DNA of 64,000 bases, from positions 1 through 64,000 of the forward strand of contig NZ_JBPKBH010000028.1 of the NCBI RefSeq assembly GCF_051388915.1. Reading direction: 5' to 3'. Source of the DNA: Yinghuangia sp051388915 (lineage in GTDB: Bacteria; Actinomycetota; Actinomycetes; Streptomycetales; Streptomycetaceae). Positions 1-8,806 of the stretch are shown one piece after another. The translations under genes and the position numbers were made by a program. Position 1 is the first letter of the stretch. Each line of letters begins with the position of its first letter. The notes beneath the pieces were generated by a model, which worked only from the letters and a program-made list of their open reading frames with translations, made no database searches and was not told the origin of the DNA.

Positions 1-150
1 GAAGACATCCAACCGGCGTCAGGCACCCCGAAGCCAACCGGCAACCCGGTCAACGTTTCCGGTCACAGCACTAGGCGGCACAGCAGGCGGCAGCGGCAGG
101 CGTCCGGCAGCGCGGCACCGGGCCGGTGAAGCGTTCAGAGGCATGGCAAA
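1..150. other. Window edge, no supported gene
   Basis: A plus-strand frame is open from base 1 to a stop at 127-129. It shows no recognisable motif and no convincing codon bias, so I do not call a gene. The neighbouring gene beyond rnj lies outside the window. Confidence 0.4.
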
Positions 151-180
151 GGGCCCGCGACGGTGAGTTGTCGCGGGCCC
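151..180 (-). terminator. Rho-independent-type terminator after rnj
   Basis: A perfect 11-bp inverted repeat (151-161 and 170-180) encloses an 8-base loop. Read on the minus strand it is followed by TTT. It starts 53 bases after the rnj stop codon, so it probably ends the dapA-rnj transcript. Confidence 0.8.
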
Positions 181-232
181 TGGGAGGTTGCGCGGGGCGG
201 TCGCCAACAGATCCAGGCGTAGCCCCCGGAGG

Positions 233-1921
233 TCACACCTCGACAACCACCGGCAGGATCATCGGGCGGCGCCGGAAGGTGTCGCTGACCCACTTCCCGA
301 CGACACGCCGCACCTGCTGCTGCAACTGGTACGGCTCGGCCACGCCGTCCGCCGCCGCCTTGGTCAACACGTCCTCGATGCGCGGGATCACGTCGTCGAA
401 CTTGGCGTCGTCGATGCCCGAGCCGCGGGCGGTGATCTGCGGGCCGCCGACGACCTTCCCGGTCGACGAGTCGACCACCAGGAACACCGACACGAAGCCC
501 TCGTCGCCGAGGATCCGGCGGTCCTTGAGCGAGGATTCCGTGACGTCGCCCACCGACAGGCCGTCGACGTACACGTACCCCGCCTGCACCTTGCCGGTGA
601 TCCTCGCGACGCCGTCGACCAGGTCCACCACGACGCCGTCCTCGGCGATGACGATGCGGTCCCGGCGTACACCCGTCTTGTGCGCGAGATCGGCGGCCGC
701 CCGCAGGTGGCGCCATTCGCCGTGCACGGGCATGAAGTTGCGCGGCTTGGCGATGTTGAAGAAGTACAGCAACTCGCCTGCCGACGCGTGACCCGACACG
801 TGCACCTTGGCGTTGCCCTTGTGCACGACGTTGGCGCCCCAGCGCGTCAGCCCGTTGATGACCCGGAAGACCGCGGTCTCGTTCCCCGGGATCAGCGACG
901 ACGCGAGCACCACCGTGTCGCCCTCGACGATGCGGATCTGCTGGTGGTCGCGATTGGCCATGCGTGACAGCGCGGCCATCGGCTCGCCCTGCGAACCCGT
1001 GCAGACCAGCACGACCTCGTCCGGGCGCAGGTCGTCCAGCGTCTTGACGTCGACGATCAGGCCCGCCGGCACCTTCAGGTAGCCGAGATCCCGGGCCACG
1101 CCCATGTTGCGGACCATCGAGCGGCCGACGAAGGCGACCTTGCGCTCGTACGCGTACGCCGTGTCGAGCACCTGCTGAATGCGGTGCACGTGGCTCGCGA
1201 AGCTCGCCACGATGATCCGCTGGTCCGCGTCCGCGAACACCCGGTCCAGCACGCCGGCGATGTCGCGCTCCGGCGGGATGAAGCCGGGTACCTCGGCGTT
1301 CGTGGAGTCGGCGAGCAGCAGGTCGATGCCCTCTTCACCCAGACGGGCGAAGGCCGGGAGGTCGGTCAGACGTCCGTCGAGCGGCAGTTGGTCCATCTTG
1401 AAGTCGCCCGTGTGGACGACCATGCCGGCCGGCGTGCGGATCGCCAGCGCCAGCGCGTCCGGGATCGAGTGGTTGACCGCGATGAACTCGCAGTCGAACG
1501 GGCCGAGCCGCTCGCGGTCGCCCTCGGAGACCTCAAGCGTGTACGGACGGATCCGGTGCTCGTTCAGCTTCGCCTCGATGAGCGCGAGCGTGAGCTTGGA
1601 CCCGATGAGCGGGATGTCGCTCTTCTCGCGCAACAGGTACGGCACGGCGCCGATGTGGTCCTCGTGCGCGTGGGTGAGCACGATCGCCTCGATGTCGTCC
1701 AACCGGTCCCGGATGGCGGTGAAGTCCGGCAGGATCAGATCGACACCGGGCTGCTCCTCCTCGGGGAAGAGCACCCCGCAGTCGACGATCAGCAGCCGCC
1801 CGGCGTACTCGAAGACGGTCATGTTCCGGCCGATCTCGCCGAGACCGCCGAGAGGGATGACGCGCAGTCCGCCCTCGGGGAGTTCCGGGGGCGATCCGAG
1901 TTCCGGATGCGGATGACTCAA
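233..1921 (-). CDS. rnj: Ribonuclease J (metallo-beta-lactamase RNase)
   Basis: Endo/5'-exoribonuclease of the beta-CASP metallo-beta-lactamase family, acting in mRNA turnover and rRNA maturation. The zinc-binding motif HAHEDH is at residues 84-89; the beta-CASP region and C-terminal domain follow, and 562 residues is normal for actinobacterial RNase J. I chose the TTG at 1921 because GGAGAG lies just upstream and the resulting SHPHPELG start matches Streptomyces homologues; an ATG 30 codons upstream would add an unrelated leader. It lies 93 bp downstream of dapA on the same strand, as in Streptomyces, so the two are probably co-transcribed. The hairpin at 151-180 ends the unit. Confidence 0.96.
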   Translation of the reverse strand: MSHPHPELGSPPELPEGGLRVIPLGGLGEIGRNMTVFEYAGRLLIVDCGVLFPEEEQPGVDLILPDFTAIRDRLDDIEAIVLTHAHEDHIGAVPYLLREKSDIPLIGSKLTLALIEAKLNEHRIRPYTLEVSEGDRERLGPFDCEFIAVNHSIPDALALAIRTPAGMVVHTGDFKMDQLPLDGRLTDLPAFARLGEEGIDLLLADSTNAEVPGFIPPERDIAGVLDRVFADADQRIIVASFASHVHRIQQVLDTAYAYERKVAFVGRSMVRNMGVARDLGYLKVPAGLIVDVKTLDDLRPDEVVLVCTGSQGEPMAALSRMANRDHQQIRIVEGDTVVLASSLIPGNETAVFRVINGLTRWGANVVHKGNAKVHVSGHASAGELLYFFNIAKPRNFMPVHGEWRHLRAAADLAHKTGVRRDRIVIAEDGVVVDLVDGVARITGKVQAGYVYVDGLSVGDVTESSLKDRRILGDEGFVSVFLVVDSSTGKVVGGPQITARGSGIDDAKFDDVIPRIEDVLTKAAADGVAEPYQLQQQVRRVVGKWVSDTFRRRPMILPVVVEV

Positions 1922-2014
1922 GTTCTCTCCTCGCCACGCGGGCGTCGTTTTCGGACGGCCCGCGCAAGTGATGCGTTCAAACCCGGACGGGTTGTGCTCC
2001 CGTCCGGGCACTTT

Positions 2015-2914
2015 CTAAATCTGTACCCCGCCCGCCGCGAGATCCTGCCTCAGCTGGGCGATCTGCTCCGCGGAGGCCTCGATCAGGGGCAGCCGGAGGG
2101 TGCCGGTGACGAGACCCTGCGCCGCGAGGGCGGCCTTGCTCAAAATCACACCTTGGGTGCGGAAGATTCCGGTGTAGACCGGCAGCAGCGTCTGGTGGAT
2201 CTCGCGGGCCTTGGCGACGTCGCCGGCCGAGTACGCGTCCACCAGAGCACGCAGCTCGGGTGTCACAACATGCCCCACAACGCTCACGAAACCGACCGCG
2301 CCGACCGAAAGCAGCGGCAGGTTCAACATGTCGTCGCCGGAGTAGTACGCAAGATCGGTGCGGGCCATGACCCACGACGCCGCGCCGAGATCGGCCTTGG
2401 CGTCCTTGTTCGCCACAATGCGGGGGTGCTCCGCGAGGCGCACGATCGTTTCGGTCTCCAGCGCCACGGCGGTGCGGCCCGGGATGTCGTACAGCATCGC
2501 CGGCAGATCGGTCGCGTCCGCGACGCGGACCGTGTGGCGGTACAGCCCCTCCTGCGGAGGCTTGCTGTAGTACGGCGTCACGAGCAGCAGCCCGTGCGCT
2601 CCGGCCTTCGCGGCCTCCCGCGCCATCTCGACGCTGTGCGCCGTGTCATTGCTCCCGGCCCCCGCGACGACGAACGCGCGGTCGCCCACGGCCTCCACTA
2701 CGGCCCTTACCAGAAGCGCTTTTTCGGCATCCGTGGTGGTCGGCGACTCGCCGGTGGTGCCGTTCAGAACCAGGCCGTCGTTGCCTGCGTCGACAAGATG
2801 CGCTGCCAGACGCTGCGCGGCGTCCAGGTCGAGCGCGCCCTCGGCATCGAACGGCGTCACCATCGCGGTGAGAACCCTGCCGAAAGGGGTCTGGGGGGTG
2901 GAGGTCGGAGCCAT
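2015..2914 (-). CDS. dapA: 4-hydroxy-tetrahydrodipicolinate synthase
   Basis: Condenses pyruvate with aspartate semialdehyde, the first committed step of the lysine/diaminopimelate branch; cytoplasmic TIM-barrel enzyme. Visible marks are NGTTGES near residue 46, VTPYYSKPPQEG with the catalytic tyrosine, and the Schiff-base lysine in IVANKDAKADL. The ATG at 2914 gives 299 residues, the usual length; the frame is open 31 codons further upstream but that part is not conserved. dapB, acting next in the pathway, lies 3.7 kb away on the same strand. In Streptomyces thyX usually lies just upstream of dapA; none is visible here. Confidence 0.96.
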   Translation of the reverse strand: MAPTSTPQTPFGRVLTAMVTPFDAEGALDLDAAQRLAAHLVDAGNDGLVLNGTTGESPTTTDAEKALLVRAVVEAVGDRAFVVAGAGSNDTAHSVEMAREAAKAGAHGLLLVTPYYSKPPQEGLYRHTVRVADATDLPAMLYDIPGRTAVALETETIVRLAEHPRIVANKDAKADLGAASWVMARTDLAYYSGDDMLNLPLLSVGAVGFVSVVGHVVTPELRALVDAYSAGDVAKAREIHQTLLPVYTGIFRTQGVILSKAALAAQGLVTGTLRLPLIEASAEQIAQLRQDLAAGGVQI

Positions 2915-3819
2915 GCCCCAAACGGTACCCGGCCGGGTACCAACACGGCTGTATCGGCCCACATTCCGGTCCTCACCAGCGCGCCCTTCGGACTTTCCCG
3001 GAACCACTCCGACACCTCGTGCACACCGGACGGCGGTACGCGGCCCGCTGTGGGGCCGTCACCCTGGGACTGGATTCCAGCCATCAGCCGTTCCCGTCGG
3101 CGCGGCCTCCGTCTTGCCGCTCGCCGCTCACCCCGGACAGCAAGGGACCCCGGCGCTGCCTGCTCGGGGGTTCAAGCAGCGCCGAGGTCTTCTTCAGTAT
3201 CAGGCACATGCGGGAAAAATGCCGGGTAATGACGCGAAAAAAGTTGTACGTCACCCTTTGTGCCGATTTGAGTACGCGCGGCATCCGGAACCGGGTTAAC
3301 CTGCCGCACCACACGCGGCGGCCGAACGGACCGTCCTGAAACCGCCGCCGGCACCGCCGGGCGGACCAACAAGCCCGGCAATCCGCGCCCCTGCACGCCT
3401 AGCGGACGACCCACAACAGAGCCGACGCCTCCTGGCCCCACGTCCTGCTAGGCACGGTACGCCCCCAACACGACCCACGGGCCGATTCGCCCAAGCCCCC
3501 ACCCCCGGGCGCGCCGCCACGCTCCGAGGCGCCGAGAAAAACACAACGACCCACAACGGTTTTGCGCACCCCCGACCAACTCCGCCCCCGATTCGGACAT
3601 TCACCCAACAGGCAATTCCCCAATTCAGCGCAACCCCGAGCCCGTCATGCCCACAAACCGCCCAGCGACGACAGATCCCGACCCGCAACGCCGTCGGCCT
3701 TCACCTCCGCATCGGCCGACCATGCCGCCAGCCATCCTGGCGTTACCGTGGCGTGCCCGGTCGCTACGGATGCGGAATCTGTTGCTGGACCCGACCTATC
3801 GAGATGAGCGCAAACGCTG
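2915..3819. other. Long intergenic region upstream of dapA
   Basis: No frame here has convincing actinobacterial codon use or a recognisable motif. A conspicuously A/T-rich stretch at about 3200-3260 contains an inverted repeat TGACG (3230-3234) / CGTCA (3249-3253) and is a reasonable place for the dapA promoter or an operator, but no clear -35/-10 pair can be set. No thyX remnant was found by eye. Confidence 0.4.
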
Positions 3820-4509
3820 TCAACGGCCGGTTGGGCTGCCTGTGGGCGCGGCACTCGACGGACCGCTGGATGGGTTACCAGACGGGCTGTCGGACGCACC
3901 AGTCGGTGCGCCCGCGGCGCGGCCCGAGAACTGGACCGTGAGCCCCTTGTACGTGATCGAGCCAGAGATATCCGCTTCGAGAACCGTGGCGGCCACACGG
4001 TAGTAGCGGACAACCGTAACCGTTTCGCCCGACCGCAATTCCTTCGAGTCTTCGGGGCTTCGCCCGTCCTTGCAGGAGGCGTTCGGGCATGCCGTCAGGT
4101 CAACCACCAGACTGTAGGGCAGGAACCGTCCGTCACCTCCGTTGACCATCCGAACTCGGATCGCGAGACGCACTTCCCCGCCGCCGGAGGGTGCCCGTTC
4201 GGGAGCGATTTCCTCGACCGAAACCCTGACGCCGTCTGAGAATTCATGGTCAGTCTTGCCGTCTGTAGTCAGCTTCGGGGGCGAAGATCGCCCCGGGGGA
4301 GTCGATTGGCCTGGCGCGGGGTTGATGGTCGCCGTTCCCCCTGTAGTGGGTGCCTGCCCGGGAGGAGCCACGACGGAAGGGTCTAATCCTGAAGTGGCCG
4401 CGGCGGGTTTTTTGGGGGTGTCTTTGATGGTGGGGCCGACCATGCATCCGGTGGCGGTGAGTAGTAGTGCCGCGCAAGTGGTGGTTGTGCGCCACGTCCG
4501 GGCCCCCAT
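3820..4509 (-). CDS. Putative lipoprotein with DUF4352-like domain
   Basis: A 229-residue exported protein of unknown function. Residues 1-22 form a signal peptide ending LLLTATGC, an imperfect lipobox with Cys22 as the likely lipidated residue. A Pro/Thr/Gly-rich linker follows to about residue 80. Residues 85-200 look like the immunoglobulin-like telokin/DUF4352 fold of actinobacterial lipoproteins, with a CPNASC cysteine pair, and the C-terminus is a Ser/Pro/Gly-rich tail. ATG at 4509 is the only start giving a signal peptide. The gene diverges from the acetyltransferase at 4677, which leaves 167 bp for both promoters. The family assignment is from fold-like appearance only. Confidence 0.75.
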   Translation of the reverse strand: MGARTWRTTTTCAALLLTATGCMVGPTIKDTPKKPAAATSGLDPSVVAPPGQAPTTGGTATINPAPGQSTPPGRSSPPKLTTDGKTDHEFSDGVRVSVEEIAPERAPSGGGEVRLAIRVRMVNGGDGRFLPYSLVVDLTACPNASCKDGRSPEDSKELRSGETVTVVRYYRVAATVLEADISGSITYKGLTVQFSGRAAGAPTGASDSPSGNPSSGPSSAAPTGSPTGR

Positions 4510-4676
4510 CGTGCGTTCCTCTCGCCTGGCGGGATGCGTCGGGGACAGCGTGGCACGGGTGGTGGGGTCGCCGCCTCCCTGTGGGGCGTGTCGGGGGTGT
4601 TGCGTGTCGATCGGCAGACGTGGGGCGGGGATTCGCGGCAGAATCCGCAGGGCGTACTTTGTGTGAAGGAGACGGC

Positions 4677-5225
4677 ATGGCGGACGTAAGTGTGCGAACC
4701 GCGCGGGGTGCGGACGGACCCGCGCTGGGGGTCGTCCAGTCCGCGGCGTGGCGCGCGGCGTATGAGGGGGTGTTGCCCGAGGCCGCGCTGGAGCCGTTCG
4801 ACGCGGGGGTGTTGGGGGCGGGATGGGGGCACGCCGCCGCGCATCCGCCGTCGCGGCGGCACACGGTGTTGGCGGCGTGTGCCGGGCCGGAGCCGGTGGG
4901 GTTTGCCGCCGTGGTGCCCGCGCAGGATCCGGATCTGGACGAGACGGCCGCCGAGTTGAGCATTTTGGTGGTCGCGCCGGAGGAGCAGCGGAGCGGGCAC
5001 GGATCGCGTTTGCTGGCGGCCGCGGTGGAGTACGCGCGGGGCGGCGGCGCCGGGACGCTCGTGATGTGGGTGCTGGAACCGGACGTCCCGCTGCGGGAGT
5101 TTCTGGAAGCCGCGGGCTGGGCCGCCGACGGGGCGCACCGCGAGTTGGAGTTGGACGAGAGCGGCGCGCAGCGCGTCCGGCAGTGGCGGCTGCACACGTC
5201 GTTGGCCGAGGTCGGGGACGACTGA
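4677..5225 (+). CDS. GNAT family N-acetyltransferase
   Basis: A 182-residue single-domain GNAT protein transferring acetyl from acetyl-CoA to an unknown amine. The acetyl-CoA binding segment is LSILVVAPEEQRSGHGSRLL, a version of the Q/RxxGxG/A motif, near residues 98-117; LREFLEAAGWAADG is the typical C-terminal motif. ATG 4677 is preceded by AAGGAGA at a good distance. The N-terminal VRTARGADGPALGVVQSAAW resembles the start of other GNAT domains. It lies directly before the TetR gene in the same direction, but that gene has its own promoter. Substrate cannot be inferred. Confidence 0.85.
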   Translation: MADVSVRTARGADGPALGVVQSAAWRAAYEGVLPEAALEPFDAGVLGAGWGHAAAHPPSRRHTVLAACAGPEPVGFAAVVPAQDPDLDETAAELSILVVAPEEQRSGHGSRLLAAAVEYARGGGAGTLVMWVLEPDVPLREFLEAAGWAADGAHRELELDESGAQRVRQWRLHTSLAEVGDD

Positions 5226-5265
5226 CGGGCGTGCCGACCGCGGAAAAAGTCGCGGCGATCACGCA

Positions 5266-5294
5266 TTGAAGTAGTAAGACATGCGTCTTAACGT
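5266..5294 (+). promoter_or_regulatory. Promoter with internal palindromic operator for the TetR gene
   Basis: A -35-like TTGAAG (5266-5271) and a -10-like TAACGT (5289-5294) are 17 bp apart. The spacer and -10 edge carry the inverted repeat TAAGAC-ATGC-GTCTTA (5275-5290). The -10 places the transcription start at about 5301, the GTG start codon itself. No ribosome binding site precedes that codon, so the transcript is probably leaderless. The palindrome is the obvious candidate site for autoregulation by the TetR product. Confidence 0.65.
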
Positions 5295-5300
5295 TGGCGC

Positions 5301-6089
5301 GTGACGCCGACCTCGAATCGCGCCCTGACGCGGGAGCGCCTGCTCCTGACCGCCGAACGCCTGTTCGCCGTGCACGGGATCGACGCGGTGTCGCTGCGCC
5401 AGATCAGCGTGGCGGCGGGGCAGCGCAACAACTCCGCGGCGCAGTACCACTTCGGTACGAAAGAGGATTTGATCCGGGCGATCTTCGCGTTCCGGTTGGC
5501 GACGATCAACCGGCGGCGCGAGGAGATGGTGGACGTCCTGGTGCGCGAGGGGCGCACGGGGGACCTGCGGGCGCTGACCGAGGCGATGGTGCGTCCGCTG
5601 GCGGAGCAGATCGACGGGGGCGGCAGTTTTTACGTGCGGTTCCTGGCCCGTGTGCACCAGCACGCGGGGGCGTCGGTGTACGCGCTGCCCGCGATGGGCG
5701 TGGAGGGCAGCTCCACGCGGATCGGCCGGATGATCGGTGGCGCGCTGATGCACCTGCCGGCGCTCGTACGGCGCAGCAGGCTCCAGTTGGGCGGGAGCCT
5801 GGCGGTGCACGCGACGGCCGACCGCGAGCAGCGCGTGCACGAGGGCATGCCAGAGGACGTACTGCCGCCGCTGGTCTTCGTCGCGGATCTGGTGGACGCG
5901 GTCGTGGGCATCTTCTCGGCGCCGGTCTCGGAGGAGACGGTGGCGTCGATCGTGAGCACAGGGTGTGTGGTGGAGGAGGGGTGGGACGCACTCCGCTCCC
6001 CCGGCCTTGCGGGGTCGGGTCCGGGCACTGTCGCCCCCACGCCGACCGTGTCCCCGGAGGGCTCGGCAGGCCGATTCGCGGCCGGGTAG
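5301..6089 (+). CDS. TetR/AcrR family transcriptional regulator
   Basis: A 262-residue DNA-binding repressor. Residues 8-55 form the TetR helix-turn-helix: LLLTAERLFAVHGIDAVSLRQI, then the recognition helix region ending in AAQYHFGTKEDLI. The remainder is a ligand-binding domain of unknown specificity, with a low-complexity Pro/Gly/Ser tail after about residue 230 that is unusual for the family. GTG 5301 coincides with the predicted transcription start, so leaderless translation is likely. The palindrome at 5275-5290 is its probable operator. Possible targets besides itself are the acetyltransferase upstream or genes elsewhere; the facing genes downstream are housekeeping. Confidence 0.9.
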   Translation: MTPTSNRALTRERLLLTAERLFAVHGIDAVSLRQISVAAGQRNNSAAQYHFGTKEDLIRAIFAFRLATINRRREEMVDVLVREGRTGDLRALTEAMVRPLAEQIDGGGSFYVRFLARVHQHAGASVYALPAMGVEGSSTRIGRMIGGALMHLPALVRRSRLQLGGSLAVHATADREQRVHEGMPEDVLPPLVFVADLVDAVVGIFSAPVSEETVASIVSTGCVVEEGWDALRSPGLAGSGPGTVAPTPTVSPEGSAGRFAAG

Positions 6090-6167
6090 GCGGAAGCCGA
6101 GGCCAGGGAACGGCGGGCCCTGCCGCGCGGGTCGTGGTGCGAGAGCAAGGCGGGACAAGAAGGCCCG

Positions 6168-6614
6168 TCAGGTCCGTTCGGCGCGATGAAGTTTGATGGC
6201 CTTGAGCATCGCCTTGCGGCCGCGCGCGTTGTCGCGGGCGTCGGAGTAGGCGACCGCCAGTCGGTACCACGTGCGCCAGTTGTCCGGGTCGGCCTCGGTC
6301 TCGGCCTTGCGTTTGGCGAAGATCTCGTCCGCGCTGGCGCGGTCGATGCGGCCGCCCGGGGTACGTTGCAGTTCGTCGGCGGGGAGTTCGCCCTCGGCCT
6401 CCAGTTCGCGGGCCAGTTGCTGCATGGTGAAGCCGAAGCGCAGCTCGCGCCAGATGTACCAGACGCCGATGACGGGGATGACGAGGACTCCGACGCCCAG
6501 CGCCATCATCGTGAGCCGGCCGTCCTTGATCGCGAGGACGCCGCGGCTGCCGACGAGCAGCACGTAGAAGACGAGGACGCCGATCAGGACGAGGGCGGTG
6601 ACGCGTTGCTTCAC
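6168..6614 (-). CDS. Small membrane protein with TPR-like C-terminus
   Basis: 148 residues: two hydrophobic segments at about 7-28 and 37-56, then a cytoplasmic helical part in which DNWRTWYRLAVAYSDARDNARGRKAMLKAI reads as one tetratricopeptide-like unit. GTG at 6614 follows the dapB stop by 13 bp, making it the last gene of the rpsO-pnp-M16-dapB run. A protein of this type beside dapB is common in streptomycetes; its function is not known to me. It converges with the TetR gene, leaving 78 bp with no clear terminator. Confidence 0.8.
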   Translation of the reverse strand: MKQRVTALVLIGVLVFYVLLVGSRGVLAIKDGRLTMMALGVGVLVIPVIGVWYIWRELRFGFTMQQLARELEAEGELPADELQRTPGGRIDRASADEIFAKRKAETEADPDNWRTWYRLAVAYSDARDNARGRKAMLKAIKLHRAERT

Positions 6615-6627
6615 GGGCGGGTTGTCC

Positions 6628-7389
6628 TCACGTCCGCGGGTCCAGGTCGAGGAAGTGCTCCAGCCCGAGCGTGAGGCCCGGGACGTCGCCGACGCGGCGC
6701 ACGCCGAGGACGACGCCGGGCATGAAGGACGTGCGGTCGAACGAGTCGTGCCGGATCGTCAGCATCTCGCCCGCGTCGCCGAGCAGCACTTCCTGGTGCG
6801 CGACCAGGCCGCGCAGCCGGACCGCGTGCACCGGGATGCCGTCCACGCGGGCACCGCGCGCGCCGTCGGGGTCGTCGGTGGTGGCGTCCGGTACCGGCGG
6901 GAGGTCGGCGGCGGCGCGGGCCTCGGCAATCAGCTCGGCGGTACGCCGGGCGGTGCCGCTCGGCGCGTCCACCTTGTTCGGGTGGTGCAGTTCGACGATC
7001 TCGACCGACTCGTAGAAGCGCGCCGCCTTGGCGGCGAACTGCATCATCAGGACCGCGCCGATGCCGAAGTTCGGGGCGATCAGGACGCCGACCGACGGCG
7101 CGTCCGCGAGCCAGCCCCGGATGGTGCCGAGGCGGTCCGGGGTGAAGCCGCTGGTGCCGACGACGGCGTGGATGCCGTGGCGGACGCAGAACTCCAGGTT
7201 GCCCATGACGACGCCCGGGTGGGTGAAGTCGACGACGACCTCGGTGCGGGCCTCGGTGAGCAGGTCGAGCGAGTCGTCCTGGTCGACGCGCGCCACGAGC
7301 TCCAGCCCCTCGGCCGCCTCGACGGCGCGGCACGCCTCGGCACCCATGCGGCCCTTGGCGCCGATGACGGCGACCCGCAGCGCGCTCAT
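6628..7389 (-). CDS. dapB: 4-hydroxy-tetrahydrodipicolinate reductase
   Basis: NAD(P)H-dependent reductase of the diaminopimelate/lysine pathway, using the product of DapA. The nucleotide-binding loop VAVIGAKGRMG is at residues 6-16 and the catalytic signature HHPNKVDAPSGTA at 135-147. 253 residues is normal. ATG 7389 has AGGAG ten bases upstream. It lies 58 bp after the M16 peptidase gene on the same strand and before the TPR protein. Confidence 0.97.
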   Translation of the reverse strand: MSALRVAVIGAKGRMGAEACRAVEAAEGLELVARVDQDDSLDLLTEARTEVVVDFTHPGVVMGNLEFCVRHGIHAVVGTSGFTPDRLGTIRGWLADAPSVGVLIAPNFGIGAVLMMQFAAKAARFYESVEIVELHHPNKVDAPSGTARRTAELIAEARAAADLPPVPDATTDDPDGARGARVDGIPVHAVRLRGLVAHQEVLLGDAGEMLTIRHDSFDRTSFMPGVVLGVRRVGDVPGLTLGLEHFLDLDPRT

Positions 7390-7447
7390 GTCTCTTGCTC
7401 CTGTCTTCGCTGTCCGGCGCGCCCGCCGGTCGGGCGTCGCCGAGGGG

Positions 7448-8806
7448 TCAGGCGACCGCCCCGGCGAACGCGCCGGGATCGGGGAAGGGGCCGACCAGGG
7501 CCAGCGTAGGACGTGCCCCGAGGATGTCCCGCGCCACCTCCCGGACCTGCTCCGCGGTGACCGCGCCGATGATCGCGAGCTGCTCGTCGACCGAGAGGTG
7601 GTCGCCGTAGACCAGCTCGCTCTTGCCGATGCGGCTCATGCGGGACCCGGAGTCCTCCAGGCCCAGGACGAGCGAGCCGTGCAACTGGCCGATGGCCCGC
7701 TGGAGCTCCTCGTCGGTGATGCCGTCGGCGGCGACCTTGGCCAGTTCCTCGCGGCAGATGCGCAGCACCTCGTGGACCTTGTTGGGGAGGCAGCCCGCGT
7801 ATATGCCGAACATGCCCAGGTCGGCGAAGGCGGAGGTGTAGGAGTAGACGGAGTACGCCAGGCCGCGCTTCTCCCGAATCTCCTGGAACAGCCGCGAGCT
7901 CATCCCGCCGCCCAGTGCCGCGTTGAGTACCGACAGCGCGAAGCGCCGCTCGTCGGAGCGGGAGACCCCGGGCATGCCCAGCACGAGGTGGGCCTGCTCG
8001 GTCGGACGCTCCAGGATGCGTGCGGTGCCTCCGCCGCGGACCGCCCGCTCGCCGCCCCGCGGGGCCGCGGGCAGCGCGTCGGTGTCGACCGCGACGTCCG
8101 CGAACGCCTTCCTGACCAGCCGCACGACCTTGTTGTGGTCGACGTTGCCGGCCGCCGTGACCACCATGTTCGGCGGCCGGTAGCGGCGCCGGTAGTAACC
8201 CGCGATCTGGGACCGCGTCAGGGCGTTGATCGAGTCGACGGTGCCCAGGACCGGGCGCCCGAGCGGCGCGTCCCCGAGCAGGGCCTCGGCGAACAGCTCG
8301 TGGACCAGGTCGCCGGGGTCGTCCTCGTTCATGGCGATCTCTTCGAGGATGACGCCGCGTTCGCTGTCGACGTCCTCGGCGCGGATCAGTGAGGCGGTCA
8401 CCATGTCGGAGACCACGTCGATGGCCAGCGGCAGGTCGTCGTCGAGGACACGTGCGTAGTAGCACGTGTACTCCTTGGAGGTGAACGCGTTCATCTCGCC
8501 GCCGACGGCGTCCAGCGCCGCGGAGATCTCCAGGGCGTCGCGCTTGGCGGTGCCCTTGAACAGCAGGTGTTCGAGATAGTGCGTGGCGCCGGCCAGTGCG
8601 GGCGTCTCGTCGCGCGAGCCGATGCCGACCCAGATGCCGAAGGTGGCCGAGCGGACGCCCGGCATCGCCTCGGTGATGACGCGCAGCCCGCCGGGCAGGA
8701 CGGTCCGCCGGACCATGCCGCCGTCCTCGCCCTTGAGCAGGGTCTTGGTAGAGCCCGGTCGCTGCGCGTACGCGGCGACCGGGCTCTTGGCTACCGTCCT
8801 GGTCAC
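7448..8806 (-). CDS. M16 family zinc metallopeptidase (insulinase-like)
   Basis: 452 residues in the arrangement of bacterial processing-peptidase-like M16B proteins. The inverted zinc motif HYLEH is at residues 76-80 (His76, Glu79, His80), and the third ligand is probably in the ERGVILEEIAMNEDD helix near 150. The second half is the inactive M16 repeat. GTG 8806 overlaps the pnp stop as GTGA, so translation is coupled to pnp, an arrangement conserved in Streptomyces. No signal peptide is seen, so it probably acts in the cytoplasm. Substrate is unknown. Confidence 0.92.
   Translation of the reverse strand: MTRTVAKSPVAAYAQRPGSTKTLLKGEDGGMVRRTVLPGGLRVITEAMPGVRSATFGIWVGIGSRDETPALAGATHYLEHLLFKGTAKRDALEISAALDAVGGEMNAFTSKEYTCYYARVLDDDLPLAIDVVSDMVTASLIRAEDVDSERGVILEEIAMNEDDPGDLVHELFAEALLGDAPLGRPVLGTVDSINALTRSQIAGYYRRRYRPPNMVVTAAGNVDHNKVVRLVRKAFADVAVDTDALPAAPRGGERAVRGGGTARILERPTEQAHLVLGMPGVSRSDERRFALSVLNAALGGGMSSRLFQEIREKRGLAYSVYSYTSAFADLGMFGIYAGCLPNKVHEVLRICREELAKVAADGITDEELQRAIGQLHGSLVLGLEDSGSRMSRIGKSELVYGDHLSVDEQLAIIGAVTAEQVREVARDILGARPTLALVGPFPDPGAFAGAVA

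Noticed and set aside
3163..3182. GGGTTCAAGC, resembling a tRNA T loop
   Set aside because: The flanking five bases do not form a T stem and no acceptor, D or anticodon arm can be folded around it.
3296..3688. Possible 130-residue protein on the minus strand upstream of dapA
   Set aside because: Cys/Trp/Gly-rich with no ribosome site and no family resemblance; codon positions do not show the strong third-position GC bias of neighbours.
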